Source: Collinsella stercoris DSM 13279
GTDB taxonomy: Bacteria > Actinomycetota > Coriobacteriia > Coriobacteriales > Coriobacteriaceae
Assembly: GCF_020735465.1 (NCBI RefSeq)
Contig: NZ_CP085935.1
Span: 1,178,001 to 1,242,000 of the forward strand
Reading direction: 5' to 3'
Length of the DNA stretch: 64,000 nucleotides
Of the stretch, positions 27,742 through 37,043 are shown one piece after another. The stretch's first letter is position 1, and each line of letters begins with the position of its first letter. The notes below the pieces were generated by a model. The model saw only the letters and a program-made list of their open reading frames with translations. It ran no database searches and was not told the origin of the DNA. Position numbers and translations under genes: made by a program.

Positions 27742-28572
27742 TTACTTCTTGCGACGACGGATGATGAGGTCGTTGGACGTCTTCTTCTTGTTGCGGGTGC
27801 GGTAGCCCTTGGACGGGGTGCCCCACGGAGAGACGGACGGACGACCGGAGGTGTGCGAGCGACCCTCGCCACCGCCGTGCGGGTGATCGACCGGGTTCAT
27901 GACGGTACCACGGACGGTCGGACGGACGCCCATCTTGCGATGACGGCCGGCCTTACCGATCACGATGTTGGCGTGCTCGGAGTTGCCCACCTCGCCGATG
28001 GAGGCGCGGCAGGTCACGAGAACGCGGCGCATCTCGGAGGAAGGCATGCGCACGATGGCGTATTTGCCCTCCTTACCCATGAGCTGGCAGGCGGTGCCAG
28101 CGGAACGGGCGATAGCGGCGCCCTTGCCAGGCTGGAACTCGATCGCGTGGATGAGCGTACCCACGGGAATCTCGGACAGCGGCATGGCGTTGCCGGGCTT
28201 GATGTCGGCGCCGGCACCGGAAACGACGGTGTCGCCGACCTTGAGGCCCTTGGGGGCCAAGATGTAGCGCTTCTCGCCGTCCACGTAGTGGAGCAGGGCG
28301 ATGCGGGCGGAGCGGTTCGGGTCGTACTCGATGGTAGCGACCTTGGCCGGCACGCCGTCCTTGTTGCGCTTGAAGTCGATAACGCGGTACTGGCGCTTCA
28401 CGCGGCCACCCTGGTGACGCATGGTGATGCGACCGGCGTTGTTACGACCAGCCTTGACCGGCAGCGGCTCGAGAAGGGACTTCTCGGGCTTGGTGCAGGT
28501 GATCTCGGAGAAGTCCGCGATCGTCTGCCAGCGGCGGCCGGCGCTGGTCGGCTTAAGGTGCTTTACAGCCAT
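27742..28572 (-). CDS. rplB: 50S ribosomal protein L2
   Basis: A 276-residue L2: [60 protein letters not shown] and [14 protein letters not shown] with the conserved histidine needed for peptidyl transfer. It lies downstream of a 165-bp gap with hairpins. Confidence 0.98.
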   Translation of the reverse strand: MAVKHLKPTSAGRRWQTIADFSEITCTKPEKSLLEPLPVKAGRNNAGRITMRHQGGRVKRQYRVIDFKRNKDGVPAKVATIEYDPNRSARIALLHYVDGEKRYILAPKGLKVGDTVVSGAGADIKPGNAMPLSEIPVGTLIHAIEFQPGKGAAIARSAGTACQLMGKEGKYAIVRMPSSEMRRVLVTCRASIGEVGNSEHANIVIGKAGRHRKMGVRPTVRGTVMNPVDHPHGGGEGRSHTSGRPSVSPWGTPSKGYRTRNKKKTSNDLIIRRRKK

Positions 28573-28602
28573 TCCTTATCCCTTTCAAATCGGTCCGTTG
28601 GC

Positions 28603-28721
28603 CACTGCAAGCTGGGATTGCGGATGCAGTGACACCGGATTACCACGGCTCCGGGCGTTTCCTTTTCTTACGCACGGAGCACTTGAGCTTGCCTCCCCTC
28701 TCGAAGAGGCAAGCGTCAAGT
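28603..28721 (-). promoter_or_regulatory. Two hairpins in the rplW-rplB gap
   Basis: Within the 165-bp gap, CACTGCA (28603-28609) pairs with TGCAGTG (28625-28631). A larger hairpin has arms 28681-28695 and 28706-28721, in which ACTTGA and CTTGCCTC pair with GAGGCAAG and TCAAGT across a small bulge and a ten-base loop. Such structures inside a tightly packed operon suggest a secondary leader controlling rplB and downstream genes. No T-run follows either hairpin. Confidence 0.45.
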
Positions 28722-28737
28722 AACAACTAAGGCGAAA

Positions 28738-29025
28738 TTACGCCTGGGTGCCAAAGACCTCGATGGTCTGACCCTCGGCCACGGTGACGACGGCCTTCTT
28801 CCAAGAACGGGTCTTGCCGGCGACATAGCGCACGCGCTTGGTCTTGGGCTTGACGTTCAGGGTGTTGACGCGAACAACCTTCACGCCGAAGATCTCCTCG
28901 ACGGCGTCCTTGATCTGGAACTTGTTGGCGTCCTTGGCGACCTCGAACGTGTACTTGTTCTCCTCCATGGCGGAGTAGGAACGCTCGGACACGATCGGGC
29001 GGATGATGATCTCGTGAGCGGTCAT
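28738..29025 (-). CDS. rplW: 50S ribosomal protein L23
   Basis: A 95-residue L23: MTAHEIIIRPIVSERSYSAM, KYTFEVAKDANKFQIKDAVE and KTKRVRYVAGKTRSWKKAVV. With L29 it forms the trigger factor and SRP docking site at the tunnel exit. Its start directly abuts the rplD stop. Confidence 0.98.
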   Translation of the reverse strand: MTAHEIIIRPIVSERSYSAMEENKYTFEVAKDANKFQIKDAVEEIFGVKVVRVNTLNVKPKTKRVRYVAGKTRSWKKAVVTVAEGQTIEVFGTQA

Positions 29026-29652
29026 TTAAGCGAGCACCTCCCCGAAGTGAGCGGCGACGTCGGCGGGCATAATCAGCGCACCGTTGTTGATGAGGTCATA
29101 GGTGTTGGCCTCGGCGGGCGTGATGATCCACGTCTTGGGGATGTTGCGGAAGGAGAGGTAGGCGTTGATGTCATCCTCGCGAACGATGATGGTCAGACGC
29201 TTGCCCTCGAGACCCAGGGCCTTGAGCATGGCGACAGCGGCCTTGGTGGACGGCTTCTCGAAACCGTAGTCGTCCACGAGCACGAGCTCGTTGTCGCGGA
29301 GCTTGGCGGACAGGGCGGAACGCATGGCGAGCTTGACCTCTTTGTTGTTCATGCGCTTCACATAGGTGCGGGGCTTGGGCCCGAAGATCACACCGCCACC
29401 ACGCCACTGGGCGGCGCGGATGGAACCCTGACGAGCACGGCCGGTGCCCTTCTGACGCCAAGGCTTCTTGCCGCCACCGGAGACCTCGGAACGGCCCTTG
29501 GTGGACTGGGTGCCCTGACGCCAGCAGGCCTGCTGGCACTTGACGATGTGGTGCATGACGTGGATGTTCGGCTCGATGCCGTACACGGCGTCGGCGAGCT
29601 CGGCCTCGGCGACCTGCTTGCCCTCGGCGTTCTTCACTTCAAACTTAGACAT
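29026..29652 (-). CDS. rplD: 50S ribosomal protein L4
   Basis: A 208-residue L4 with the tunnel loop KKPWRQKGTGRARQGSIRAA and FGPKPRTYVKRMNNKEVKLA. Besides its structural role, L4 autoregulates the S10 operon in several bacteria. It lies 15 bp after rplC. Confidence 0.98.
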   Translation of the reverse strand: MSKFEVKNAEGKQVAEAELADAVYGIEPNIHVMHHIVKCQQACWRQGTQSTKGRSEVSGGGKKPWRQKGTGRARQGSIRAAQWRGGGVIFGPKPRTYVKRMNNKEVKLAMRSALSAKLRDNELVLVDDYGFEKPSTKAAVAMLKALGLEGKRLTIIVREDDINAYLSFRNIPKTWIITPAEANTYDLINNGALIMPADVAAHFGEVLA

Positions 29653-29667
29653 AGCGACGGTCCTCCT

Positions 29668-30288
29668 TTACGCCATGCGGATGGCGACCAGACCGTTCTT
29701 GCCACCGGGCACAGCGCCCTTGACAAGGATGAGGTTCTGCTCAGCATCAATGCGGACAACGGAGAGGTTCTTCACAGTCACGCGGGCGTTGCCCATGTGA
29801 CCGGCCATCTTGACGCCCTTGAGGACGCGGGCCGGGTACGCGCACTGGCCGATGGAGCCGGGGTGACGCTGGATGTGGGAACCGTGGGACATGGGGCCGC
29901 GGTGCTGATTCCAGCGCTTGATGCGACCCTGGAAACCCTTACCCTTGGAGGTGCCGATGACGTCGACCTTGGCGACGCTCTCGAAATCAGCGACAGTGAC
30001 GACGTCGCCGACCTTGTGCTCCTCGCCGTTCTCGACGCGGACCTCACGAAGGTAACGGACGGGCTCGACGCCAGCCTTGGCAAAGTGACCAGCCATGGGC
30101 TTGTTCACGTGCTTGGACTTGATGTCGCCGAAGCCGATCTGAACGGCGTTGTAGCCGTCGGTCGCCTCAGTTTTAACCTGCGAGACGGTGCAGGGGCCAG
30201 CCTGGATGACCGTGACGGGGACGACGTTATCGTCCTCGTCCCAAACCTGGGTCATGCCGATCTTGCGGCCGAGAATCATGTTGATCAT
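29668..30288 (-). CDS. rplC: 50S ribosomal protein L3
   Basis: A 206-residue L3: [40 protein letters not shown] and [20 protein letters not shown]. The start at 30288 is fixed by GGAG five bases upstream; the ATG nine bases downstream is an alternative. L3 initiates 50S assembly and approaches the peptidyl transferase centre. It is the first gene of this cluster because rpsJ, normally before it, is located at 48684-48992. Confidence 0.97.
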   Translation of the reverse strand: MINMILGRKIGMTQVWDEDDNVVPVTVIQAGPCTVSQVKTEATDGYNAVQIGFGDIKSKHVNKPMAGHFAKAGVEPVRYLREVRVENGEEHKVGDVVTVADFESVAKVDVIGTSKGKGFQGRIKRWNQHRGPMSHGSHIQRHPGSIGQCAYPARVLKGVKMAGHMGNARVTVKNLSVVRIDAEQNLILVKGAVPGGKNGLVAIRMA

Positions 30289-30487
30289 TCGATCTCCAAC
30301 TCTCGGTGGTCTTGGGACATTGCACGCGCCCCTTGCGCGTGCCCCTAGAGGACCACATACGGACTGCTGCGCCTGCTGCTTGCATTCGCCCTCGCCCAAC
30401 CCGCGGCAACCCATTTGCGCAGGTAGATGGCCTAGGCAGAATCCTCCTAGTAGACACAGCTTGATTAGTATACACGCCCGCGGGCGT
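30289..30487 (-). promoter_or_regulatory. rplC promoter and structured leader
   Basis: On the minus strand TATACT (30467-30472) is a strong -10. Directly upstream lies the perfect 14-bp palindrome ACGCCCGCGGGCGT (30474-30487), occupying most of the spacer to a weak -35 (TATGGA). The transcript would have a leader of about 170 nt before rplC, with an eight-bp perfect hairpin (30322-30329 with 30335-30342, five-base loop). The palindrome is a candidate operator and the hairpin a candidate L4- or L3-type autoregulatory structure. Both roles are inferred. Confidence 0.55.
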
Positions 30488-30585
30488 CTCCATATTGTCT
30501 TCGCAATGTTTTTGCAGGTAGGGACGGTCGGCTCTATGTGCCTCAGTGGGTCGGCGAGCCGCTCGCACCCTGGATGCACTTCTTC

Positions 30586-30701
30586 AACTTCGGAGCACTT
30601 TCAGAACTTCGGTGCACCTTGCAACCAAAACCAACCGAAAGAATGGCAGCCAGGTGCACCGAAGTTTTCACCTCAAAAAAGGGACTGTCCCTAATCTGAG
30701 G
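30586..30701. repeat. Composite intergenic repeat with terminator-like end
   Basis: Two direct copies of AACTTCGG(A/T)GCAC (from 30586 and 30605) are followed by an inverted copy. Arms 30605-30619 and 30652-30666 are a perfect 15-bp inverted repeat around AACTTCGGTGCACCT. Next to it, 30671-30701 has CCTCA...TGAGG enclosing GGGACTGTCCC beside an A6 run; read on the minus strand this is a short stem plus T6, a plausible terminator for the ABC transporter gene. Its GTCCCTAATCTGAGGTT end matches the element at 46770-46839. Confidence 0.6.
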
Positions 30702-30709
30702 TTGGGGGG

Positions 30710-33700
30710 CTACTCGCTGCGGAGAGCCTCGACGGGGTCGCGGCGGGCGGCGTTGCGGCTGGGGATCAGGCCGGCGATCACGGTGAGCAACACGCTGATC
30801 AGGATGAGGCCGAGCGCAGACGCCACCGGCAGCTGCATCACGTTCTCGATCTGGTGGTTGGCGAGCGCCCAGGCGTTCACCGGAATCGACACGGCAACCA
30901 CAACGGCTATCGCCAGCACGCCCGCGATGAGACCCTCGATGAAGGTCTCGGCGTTGAACACGTTGGCGATGTTGCGCTTGGACGCACCCATCGCGCGCAG
31001 GATGCCAATCTCCTTCTTGCGCTCCAACACACTGATGTAGGTGATGATGCCGATCATGATAGAGCTCACCACCAGCGAGATGCTCACAAAGGCGATGAGC
31101 ACGAGCGAGATCATGTTCACGATGCTCGTCACGCTGCCCATGAGCACGCCCATGTAGTCGGTGTAGACGATGGTCTTGTCTTCCTCGCCGTCCGCGCGCA
31201 TGTCCTCGTTGTACGCGTCGATGTGCGCGAGGACGGTCTCCTTGGCCTCGAAGTCCACGGGATAGATGCTCACGGCAGCAGGGTCGCTCGCGTCGGCGTA
31301 GCCGAGCGTCACCAGGTTGTTCTCGTAGGTGAGCTTGCCGGAGTTCGCGTAGCTCGCCATGAGCGAGGCGAGGTCGTCGGCATCCATATTGAAGTGGATC
31401 GCGCTGGCGAAGGCGCTGCCATCCACATGGAAGGCGTTCTGCATGTTGGCGGCAAGGCGCTCACCCAGCTGAGGGCCCAGCTGCTCGGCGAAGGCGCCCA
31501 TCGCGGCTCCCAAACCGGACTGCAGCTGGCTCGAAACAGCCTGGCCGATGCTCTCGCCCACCTGCTCGAACAACCCCGTGAACGCCTGGGCCATGTACGG
31601 CGCGAGCTGGTCGCTCACGTACGCGCGGGCGATTCTCTCCAGGCGGTCGGCGACGGGCTTGCCGGCAATGTCCGCGATGGCGTCCAGCGTTGCACGGGCC
31701 TCCTCGGTCTGCGCGTATGCGGCAAACGCCGCAAGGAGTTTCTCGCCAAAATCGGGCGCCGAGGGATCGAGGCCCGCCCCTCCCCCGCTCATGAGATACG
31801 TCAGGAACCCTTGCACGTACGCACCGGATAGCTCGGCCACGCGTTCCAGCTCCTCCGGCGAGAGCACGGGGTCGGACCCCAAGTCGCCCAAAATCCCCGA
31901 GAGGTCGGGGGCGGGAGCACCAGCGATAATCGACTCGATGTCCACGCCCGCGAGCGCGCCCGAGAGGTCGATGTCCACACTCGGCAGCTTCAAGCCCGCC
32001 AGGTCAAAACCGGCTAGGTCGAGCCCCTGGGAGAGCGCGGAGGCGTCGATGGAGAAGGCGCTGCGCAGCATCGCCTCGTCGACCGTGAACAGGCTCTCCA
32101 AGTCCACGCCGCGCTTGGCCTCCTCCTGCAGTGTTGCAAAGCTCTTGCCCGTGAACACATCGACCTCGGGATTCGCCAGCTGCTGACGCACGATCTCGGA
32201 ATCCGTGGCGCGGTCCATGAGCGCGTGCGTGAGGGCGGGCGTGTAGGCGATGCCCTGGGAGAGCGCGGCGGACTTGGCGGTGGGGCTGGGCCGCACCACG
32301 CCCACAACACGCAAGTCGAGGCCGCGCTCAACCTGCTGTGCCATAAAGGCGGCGTCGTCGGACATGTCGGTCCAACCACCCGTCTCGGCGTTCTTGCGAT
32401 ACGAATCGACCGGGCTCAGGACCTTGAAGCTCGTGCCCAGCGCGTCGTCGTACGTGAAGTCCACGTCCGCCTCGGGTACCTCGACCTCGCCCGTGCCGCC
32501 CATGGCGCCCTCGACCATGGCGTCGAGCTTGGCGGGGTCGAGCACGCCGATGCTGTAGAGGGTGTAATCGGAAACCTTGCCGGTGCTCGAGAGCACGAGC
32601 ACGCATTCATCGGCGGAACGCGCCCAGCGACCCGCCACCACGTCGTACTGCTCGTCGAGCAACTCGGGATTGTCAATCATCTCGTTGAAGGCGGTGGTGC
32701 CCGTCATCATCGTGCCCGCCATGGCCGCGGAGCTCGCCCCGCCGGTCATGGCCGTCGACATGGCGTTGGGCGATACCCGGACGGGATCGGCATCGGGGTT
32801 CCGGCGATACACGAGCGGCGTGATACCGTAATCGTACTGGATTGCCGAGACCTCGCTCTCGAGCTCCTTGGCGTCCTCGTCGAGGAAGGTCTTGAAGCTC
32901 GCCATGTCGTTCGACTTCACGCTGGCGAACATGTCGGACAGCATCGTGAACACGGGAATCTTGTCGCCGGGCTCGGGTTGTGCGTCATCGCGCGAGGCGG
33001 AAGCCGTGTCGTCGCCGGCCGCGTCCTCCCCCGCCGCACCGTCCGCATCCTCGCCCGAAGTGGAACCGCCGTCCCCCGTCATCATGCTCGTGAGGTCGTA
33101 GCTCTGACGGGCAATGGTGAGCGGGTAGCTCGACAGCGTGTCCTGCTCGACCTTGGCGATATAGCCGTTCACGCCGTTGGAGAGCGCCAGGATCGCCGCG
33201 ATGCCGATGATGCCGATCGAACCCGCGAAGGCCGTCATGATGGTGCGGCCCTTCTTGGTCATGAGGTTGTTGAAGGAGAGCGAGAGCGCGGTGAGCAGGC
33301 TCATGGACGAGCGGCGCGCCGGACCCTTTGCGGGCGCACCGGACCCCTCGCCTCCCAGGCTCCCGTCCTCGCCACGCGCGGCCTCCCGGCGAGACGCCGC
33401 CGCCTCCTCGGGCGTGACGGGGTTCGTGTCGCCCACGATGCGCCCGTCCTGGATGCGCACGATGCGCGTGGCGTAATCCTCGGCGAGTTGCGGGTTGTGC
33501 GTAACCATGATCACCAGGCGCTCGCGCGCGACCTCGGCGAGCAGGTCCATCACCTGGATGCCCGTCTCGGTGTCGAGCGCGCCGGTGGGCTCGTCGGCGA
33601 GCACGATCTCGGGGTCGTTCACGAGCGCGCGGGCGATGGCCACGCGCTGCATCTGCCCGCCGGAGAGCTGCGCGGGCTTTTTGTTGATGTGCGCCCCCAG

Positions 33701-34090
33701 CCCCACGCGTTCGAGCGCCGCCGTGGCGCGGCGCGTGCGCTCGGCACGGTCGACGCCGGCGAGCGTGAGGGCAAGCTCCACGTTGGCGAGAATTGTCTGA
33801 TGCGGGATGAGGTTGTAGCTCTGGAAAATGAACCCCACACGATGGTTGCGGTAGGTGTCCCACTCCGCATCGCCGTAGTCGCGCGTGGACACGCCGTTCA
33901 CCACGATGTCGCCGGAATCCGCACGGTCAAAGCCACCCAGGATGTTCAGGAACGTGGTCTTTCCCGAACCGGAAGGCCCGAGCACCGCCACGAACTCGCT
34001 GTCGCGAAACGTCACCGACACCCCGTCGAGGGCGCGCTGGACCAAATCGCCGGTGGTATAGGTTTTGCGGATATCACGAATGTCGATCAT
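30710..34090 (-). CDS. MacB-like ABC exporter, ATPase-permease fusion
   Basis: A 1126-residue protein. The N-terminal ABC domain has Walker A GPSGSGKTT (38-46), signature LSGGQ (142-146) and Walker B IVLADEP (162-168), as in the MacB/LolD class. A Ser/Gly-rich linker leads to a first transmembrane helix (about residues 285-308), then a very large extracellular region of nearly 700 residues, and three C-terminal FtsX-type helices ending PSRNAARRDPVEALRSE. This architecture is type VII (mechanotransmission) ABC. The extended outer domain suggests export of peptides or surface molecules or stress sensing rather than macrolide efflux. ATG 34090 is chosen because it begins the canonical MIDIRDIRKTY. 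Confidence 0.88.
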   Translation of the reverse strand: MIDIRDIRKTYTTGDLVQRALDGVSVTFRDSEFVAVLGPSGSGKTTFLNILGGFDRADSGDIVVNGVSTRDYGDAEWDTYRNHRVGFIFQSYNLIPHQTILANVELALTLAGVDRAERTRRATAALERVGLGAHINKKPAQLSGGQMQRVAIARALVNDPEIVLADEPTGALDTETGIQVMDLLAEVARERLVIMVTHNPQLAEDYATRIVRIQDGRIVGDTNPVTPEEAAASRREAARGEDGSLGGEGSGAPAKGPARRSSMSLLTALSLSFNNLMTKKGRTIMTAFAGSIGIIGIAAILALSNGVNGYIAKVEQDTLSSYPLTIARQSYDLTSMMTGDGGSTSGEDADGAAGEDAAGDDTASASRDDAQPEPGDKIPVFTMLSDMFASVKSNDMASFKTFLDEDAKELESEVSAIQYDYGITPLVYRRNPDADPVRVSPNAMSTAMTGGASSAAMAGTMMTGTTAFNEMIDNPELLDEQYDVVAGRWARSADECVLVLSSTGKVSDYTLYSIGVLDPAKLDAMVEGAMGGTGEVEVPEADVDFTYDDALGTSFKVLSPVDSYRKNAETGGWTDMSDDAAFMAQQVERGLDLRVVGVVRPSPTAKSAALSQGIAYTPALTHALMDRATDSEIVRQQLANPEVDVFTGKSFATLQEEAKRGVDLESLFTVDEAMLRSAFSIDASALSQGLDLAGFDLAGLKLPSVDIDLSGALAGVDIESIIAGAPAPDLSGILGDLGSDPVLSPEELERVAELSGAYVQGFLTYLMSGGGAGLDPSAPDFGEKLLAAFAAYAQTEEARATLDAIADIAGKPVADRLERIARAYVSDQLAPYMAQAFTGLFEQVGESIGQAVSSQLQSGLGAAMGAFAEQLGPQLGERLAANMQNAFHVDGSAFASAIHFNMDADDLASLMASYANSGKLTYENNLVTLGYADASDPAAVSIYPVDFEAKETVLAHIDAYNEDMRADGEEDKTIVYTDYMGVLMGSVTSIVNMISLVLIAFVSISLVVSSIMIGIITYISVLERKKEIGILRAMGASKRNIANVFNAETFIEGLIAGVLAIAVVVAVSIPVNAWALANHQIENVMQLPVASALGLILISVLLTVIAGLIPSRNAARRDPVEALRSE

Positions 34091-34349
34091 AGAGCCCCGT
34101 CTCGTCCCTGCGGCCTGCACCTGCGTCGGCGAGATCGAGGTCGCCGCGCGCCATGGTGGCCCGCAATCGTTTTCGCACTCCATGGTAGCTTTTCGCGGCC
34201 GATGCGCGGGGTGCCACGCTCATTTCGGAAAACAACCGTATGAATTGGACTGACTGAATTGGACGGACGCACCGCACGACGCACCGGAGGAAAGGCGTCG
34301 CCAGACGATGCCCGCTCGCGAACGGGGCCGCTCAAGAGACGCGCGCTCG
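34091..34349. promoter_or_regulatory. Upstream region of ABC exporter with paired direct repeats
   Basis: TGAATTGGAC occurs twice, at 34241-34250 and 34255-34264, 14 bp apart, about 150 bp upstream of the ABC gene start. Closely spaced direct repeats are typical of OmpR-type response regulator sites, but the spacing is not standard and no regulator gene is nearby. Otherwise I see no gene in this stretch. Confidence 0.35.
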
Positions 34350-34493
34350 CTCGCCAAGGCTGCCGCACCCCGACTCGCCAAAGCTACCGCACTACCGCTC
34401 GCCAAGGCCACCGCATTACCGCCCGCCGAGGCCACCGCACAACCGCGTGCCGAGGTTGCCGCGCCGCGACCCGCCGATGCTATCGCGCCGCGG
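34350..34493. repeat. Six tandem 24-bp repeats at the 3' end of the AI-2E gene
   Basis: Six imperfect 24-bp units run without gaps from 34350 (34350, 34374, 34398, 34422, 34446, 34470), each with a (C/T)CGCC(A/G)A core near its start and an (A/G)CCGC core in the middle. The last unit contains the TAG stop and final codons of the AI-2E-family gene. Read on the minus strand in one other frame, the array would give eight-residue repeats of the type AVALASGS, and on the plus strand LAKATALP. I think it is non-coding minisatellite DNA, or a tail lost by frameshift. Confidence 0.8.
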
Positions 34494-35649
34494 CGCCGCC
34501 ACGCGCCTCGCGCTCGGCCAGGCGCGCATTGGTCCATTGACGGAACAGCTCGTACAAAACCGCCACGATGGGGATGAAGAACACGATGCCCACGATGCCG
34601 AACAGCTTGCCGCCCACCAGCGCGGCGATGAGCGTCCACAGCGCTGAGAGCCCCACCGAGGACCCCACCACATGCGGGTAGATGAACTGGTTCTCGATGA
34701 ACTGGACGGCCAGGTACACGATTACGCACAGCGGCGCGTGCTCGGGCGAGGCGAGCAGCGTGAGGAACGCGCCGATGGCGCACGAGGCGAACGCGCCGAC
34801 ATACGGCACGAAGGCGAACAGCGCCGTGAGAAAGCCGATGAGCCCCGCATAGGGCAGGCGGAACAGCGAGAACGCCAAGAAGATGAGGGTTCCCAAGATG
34901 CACGCCTCGAGGCACTGGCCCGAGAGGAACTTGGAATACGTGTCCGTCGCGAGCGAGGCGACGTGGCGGATGCGCGCGGCGTGCCCGGGCGCCAGGTGCG
35001 CGTCCATCACGCGATTCACCTGCCTGCCGAGCGTGCGCTTGCTCGCCAGGACATATACCGCGATGACGAAGGCGAACACGCTGCTGGAGAGCACCGAGAC
35101 CGTGGAGCGCGCGGCGGCGAACACCGAGGACGCGATCGATCCCAGGCCAAGGTTCAGCAGGCCCTGCGCGCCGGACCCCGCGGCGGCGGTCGCGGAGGAG
35201 GCACCAGCTCCCTGGAAGAACTGCGCCAGCTTTTCCACATCGACGCCGTTGGCGACGAGGCTCTCCTCGATTTCGGGCAGGCGCTCCGCCAACAGGGGCG
35301 CGACGGTGCGCGCGGACGCGATCAGCTCGGGCACGAGCATGGTCACGCCCAGGACGGCGACGCCGGCGATGGCGATGAGCACCAGCACGATGCTCGCCAT
35401 GGTGATCGCGCCCTCCCCGGGGCGGCGCCCCTCGGGCACAAGGCCCACCGCGCGGTGCAGCAGCCGCTCCATGCCCGAAACCGGCACGTTCAGCACAAAG
35501 GCAAAACCCAGGCCCAGCAGCACCGGGAAAAAGATGTCGACGGCGGCGGAAAGCGCGCCGAGCACCACATCGAGGTGCATCATGGCCGCGTACAGGCAAA
35601 CACCGAAGGCGATGAGGAAGAGGGCGCGGCGCGTTTTTTGATCGAACAT
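34480..35649 (-). CDS. AI-2E family (PerM/TqsA-like) membrane transporter
   Basis: A 389-residue polytopic protein with about eight hydrophobic segments. The opening FLIAFGVCLYAAMMHLDVVL and the conserved C-terminal block GFLTALFAFVPYVGAFASC, YLAVQFIENQFIYPHVVGSS and GIVGIVFFIPIVAVLYELFR are typical of the family. Members have been linked to autoinducer-2 release or Na+/H+ antiport; the substrate here is unknown. It lies 126 bp downstream of dltD and could be read from the dlt promoter. Its stop codon falls in a tandem repeat array. Confidence 0.85.
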   Translation of the reverse strand: MFDQKTRRALFLIAFGVCLYAAMMHLDVVLGALSAAVDIFFPVLLGLGFAFVLNVPVSGMERLLHRAVGLVPEGRRPGEGAITMASIVLVLIAIAGVAVLGVTMLVPELIASARTVAPLLAERLPEIEESLVANGVDVEKLAQFFQGAGASSATAAAGSGAQGLLNLGLGSIASSVFAAARSTVSVLSSSVFAFVIAVYVLASKRTLGRQVNRVMDAHLAPGHAARIRHVASLATDTYSKFLSGQCLEACILGTLIFLAFSLFRLPYAGLIGFLTALFAFVPYVGAFASCAIGAFLTLLASPEHAPLCVIVYLAVQFIENQFIYPHVVGSSVGLSALWTLIAALVGGKLFGIVGIVFFIPIVAVLYELFRQWTNARLAEREARGGAAAR

Positions 35650-35775
35650 GGTTGCGTGGGGGACCTTTCGGGCTACGTGCGTGATTGTGGCTCCTTATAC
35701 CCGTTTTGCCCATGCGATTCAGCCCGCGCAACGGTCCCTTCCCCATCCGCACATACGCTGCGCGTCCGTCTGGAC

Positions 35776-37026
35776 CTATTCACTCGCCGTCCAGAACTCC
35801 CACATCGCCTGGGAGTAGCACGCGCTGCCGTATGCCGACGGATGCGAATAGTCGCGCAAAAAGAGCGGGTCGTATTCCTTATCGGAGAAATCCGCGACCC
35901 GCGCGCCCGCGCGCGAGCACGCCGTGCGGATCATGTCGTAGTAATCCGCGCGGGCGTCGCGCGTGTACGCGGTCTGATCGTACGCGGCGCCCTTGACCGG
36001 CTGGATCACCACCAAGGGTTCAACTCCCGTCTGGCGGCACACCTCGAGCATGAGCTCGAAGTCCTCAAGCTCCTCGGTGCTCCAGTACTTTCCATCGGCG
36101 ACCTTCCAGTTTTTCTGGGCGCCCGCCAACCAGCCCCGATAGCTCGAACGGTACCACGAGTCGTAAAACCCGTACTCGTTGCCCTGCGAGGCCCGCTCGG
36201 CGCACGCGCGCCCCTCGGCGATCAGGGCCTGCCAATTGGGTGCGGAATCCGTCGATGAACCGTGGACACCGGGGGCACCGGCACCCCCATCGGGCGCCGC
36301 GAGGCCGTGGTCCATCGGCATGCGCGAGCCGCCCTCGGCGCGGGCCGGCTCCCGATGCGCGTCCTTCCAGCGCAGCGAGGCGGCCAAGCGCACATCGGAC
36401 GCGAGCGAGGACGCGGCCCGGTCGATGCCGCCGATCGCCTGGACGAGCGGCCCCTCCCCGGAGACCTCGGCATCGGGGACGCCGTAGGCGCGCACGCGCT
36501 CGGCGACCCGGCTCTTCACGTCGTCCGAAATCGCCTCGTTGCCCATGAACGCATCATAGGCCCCTTGCGAGAACACGCCGGGAAACGTCGAGCTCGGATC
36601 GCGGTAGCACATGAACCACTGCATGCTCACAAAGATGACCGCGCGCCTGTCCCCGCGGGGCATCTCGGGCGCAAAGGCCCCCACCTCGATCGCCTGCCAC
36701 AGGTCGTTCACGCCCGCACGGCCCGCTATAACCGACGTCTCCCCGTACCGGCCGTCGGCGAAAAGCCGCCCGGGGTGCGCCGCGCCCGCCGTCTTGGATT
36801 TGAGCTCGGAGGACCCAAAGACGAGCCGCGGGTTCTTGCCGGCATCGCGCAGCGACCGATACTGCCCCGCCATGAAATTCCAACTCGCCACCTGGTCGTA
36901 CCCCGGATAGGCGCTCCGCAGCTCACCCGAGGGCAGCTGCGCCACGCCTCCCCCAAGCACGGCGAACACCATGCATGCCAGGCTCAACAGCAGGGCGGCG
37001 GCAACCGCCGCGATGCGCTTGATCAT
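35776..37026 (-). CDS. dltD: DltD, D-alanyl transfer to teichoic acid
   Basis: A 416-residue protein with an N-terminal membrane anchor (about 4-26) and an extracytoplasmic SGNH-like hydrolase fold. The nucleophile motif is FGSSELKS (Ser73 or Ser72) and the other catalytic residues are Asp392 and His395 in RDYSHPSAYG. DltD takes D-alanine from DltB/DltX and passes it to teichoic or lipoteichoic acid. A Gly/Pro-rich, low-complexity insert lies at about residues 255-285. The start at 37026 follows AAAGGAGG. It is the last dlt gene. Confidence 0.9.
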   Translation of the reverse strand: MIKRIAAVAAALLLSLACMVFAVLGGGVAQLPSGELRSAYPGYDQVASWNFMAGQYRSLRDAGKNPRLVFGSSELKSKTAGAAHPGRLFADGRYGETSVIAGRAGVNDLWQAIEVGAFAPEMPRGDRRAVIFVSMQWFMCYRDPSSTFPGVFSQGAYDAFMGNEAISDDVKSRVAERVRAYGVPDAEVSGEGPLVQAIGGIDRAASSLASDVRLAASLRWKDAHREPARAEGGSRMPMDHGLAAPDGGAGAPGVHGSSTDSAPNWQALIAEGRACAERASQGNEYGFYDSWYRSSYRGWLAGAQKNWKVADGKYWSTEELEDFELMLEVCRQTGVEPLVVIQPVKGAAYDQTAYTRDARADYYDMIRTACSRAGARVADFSDKEYDPLFLRDYSHPSAYGSACYSQAMWEFWTASE

Positions 37027-37043
37027 GAGGACCTCCTTTCCAA

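Noticed and set aside
34308..34577. Plus-strand histone H1-like AKATALP-repeat protein
   Set aside because: It arises from translating the 24-bp tandem repeats, overlaps the AI-2E gene antisense and has no ribosome site.
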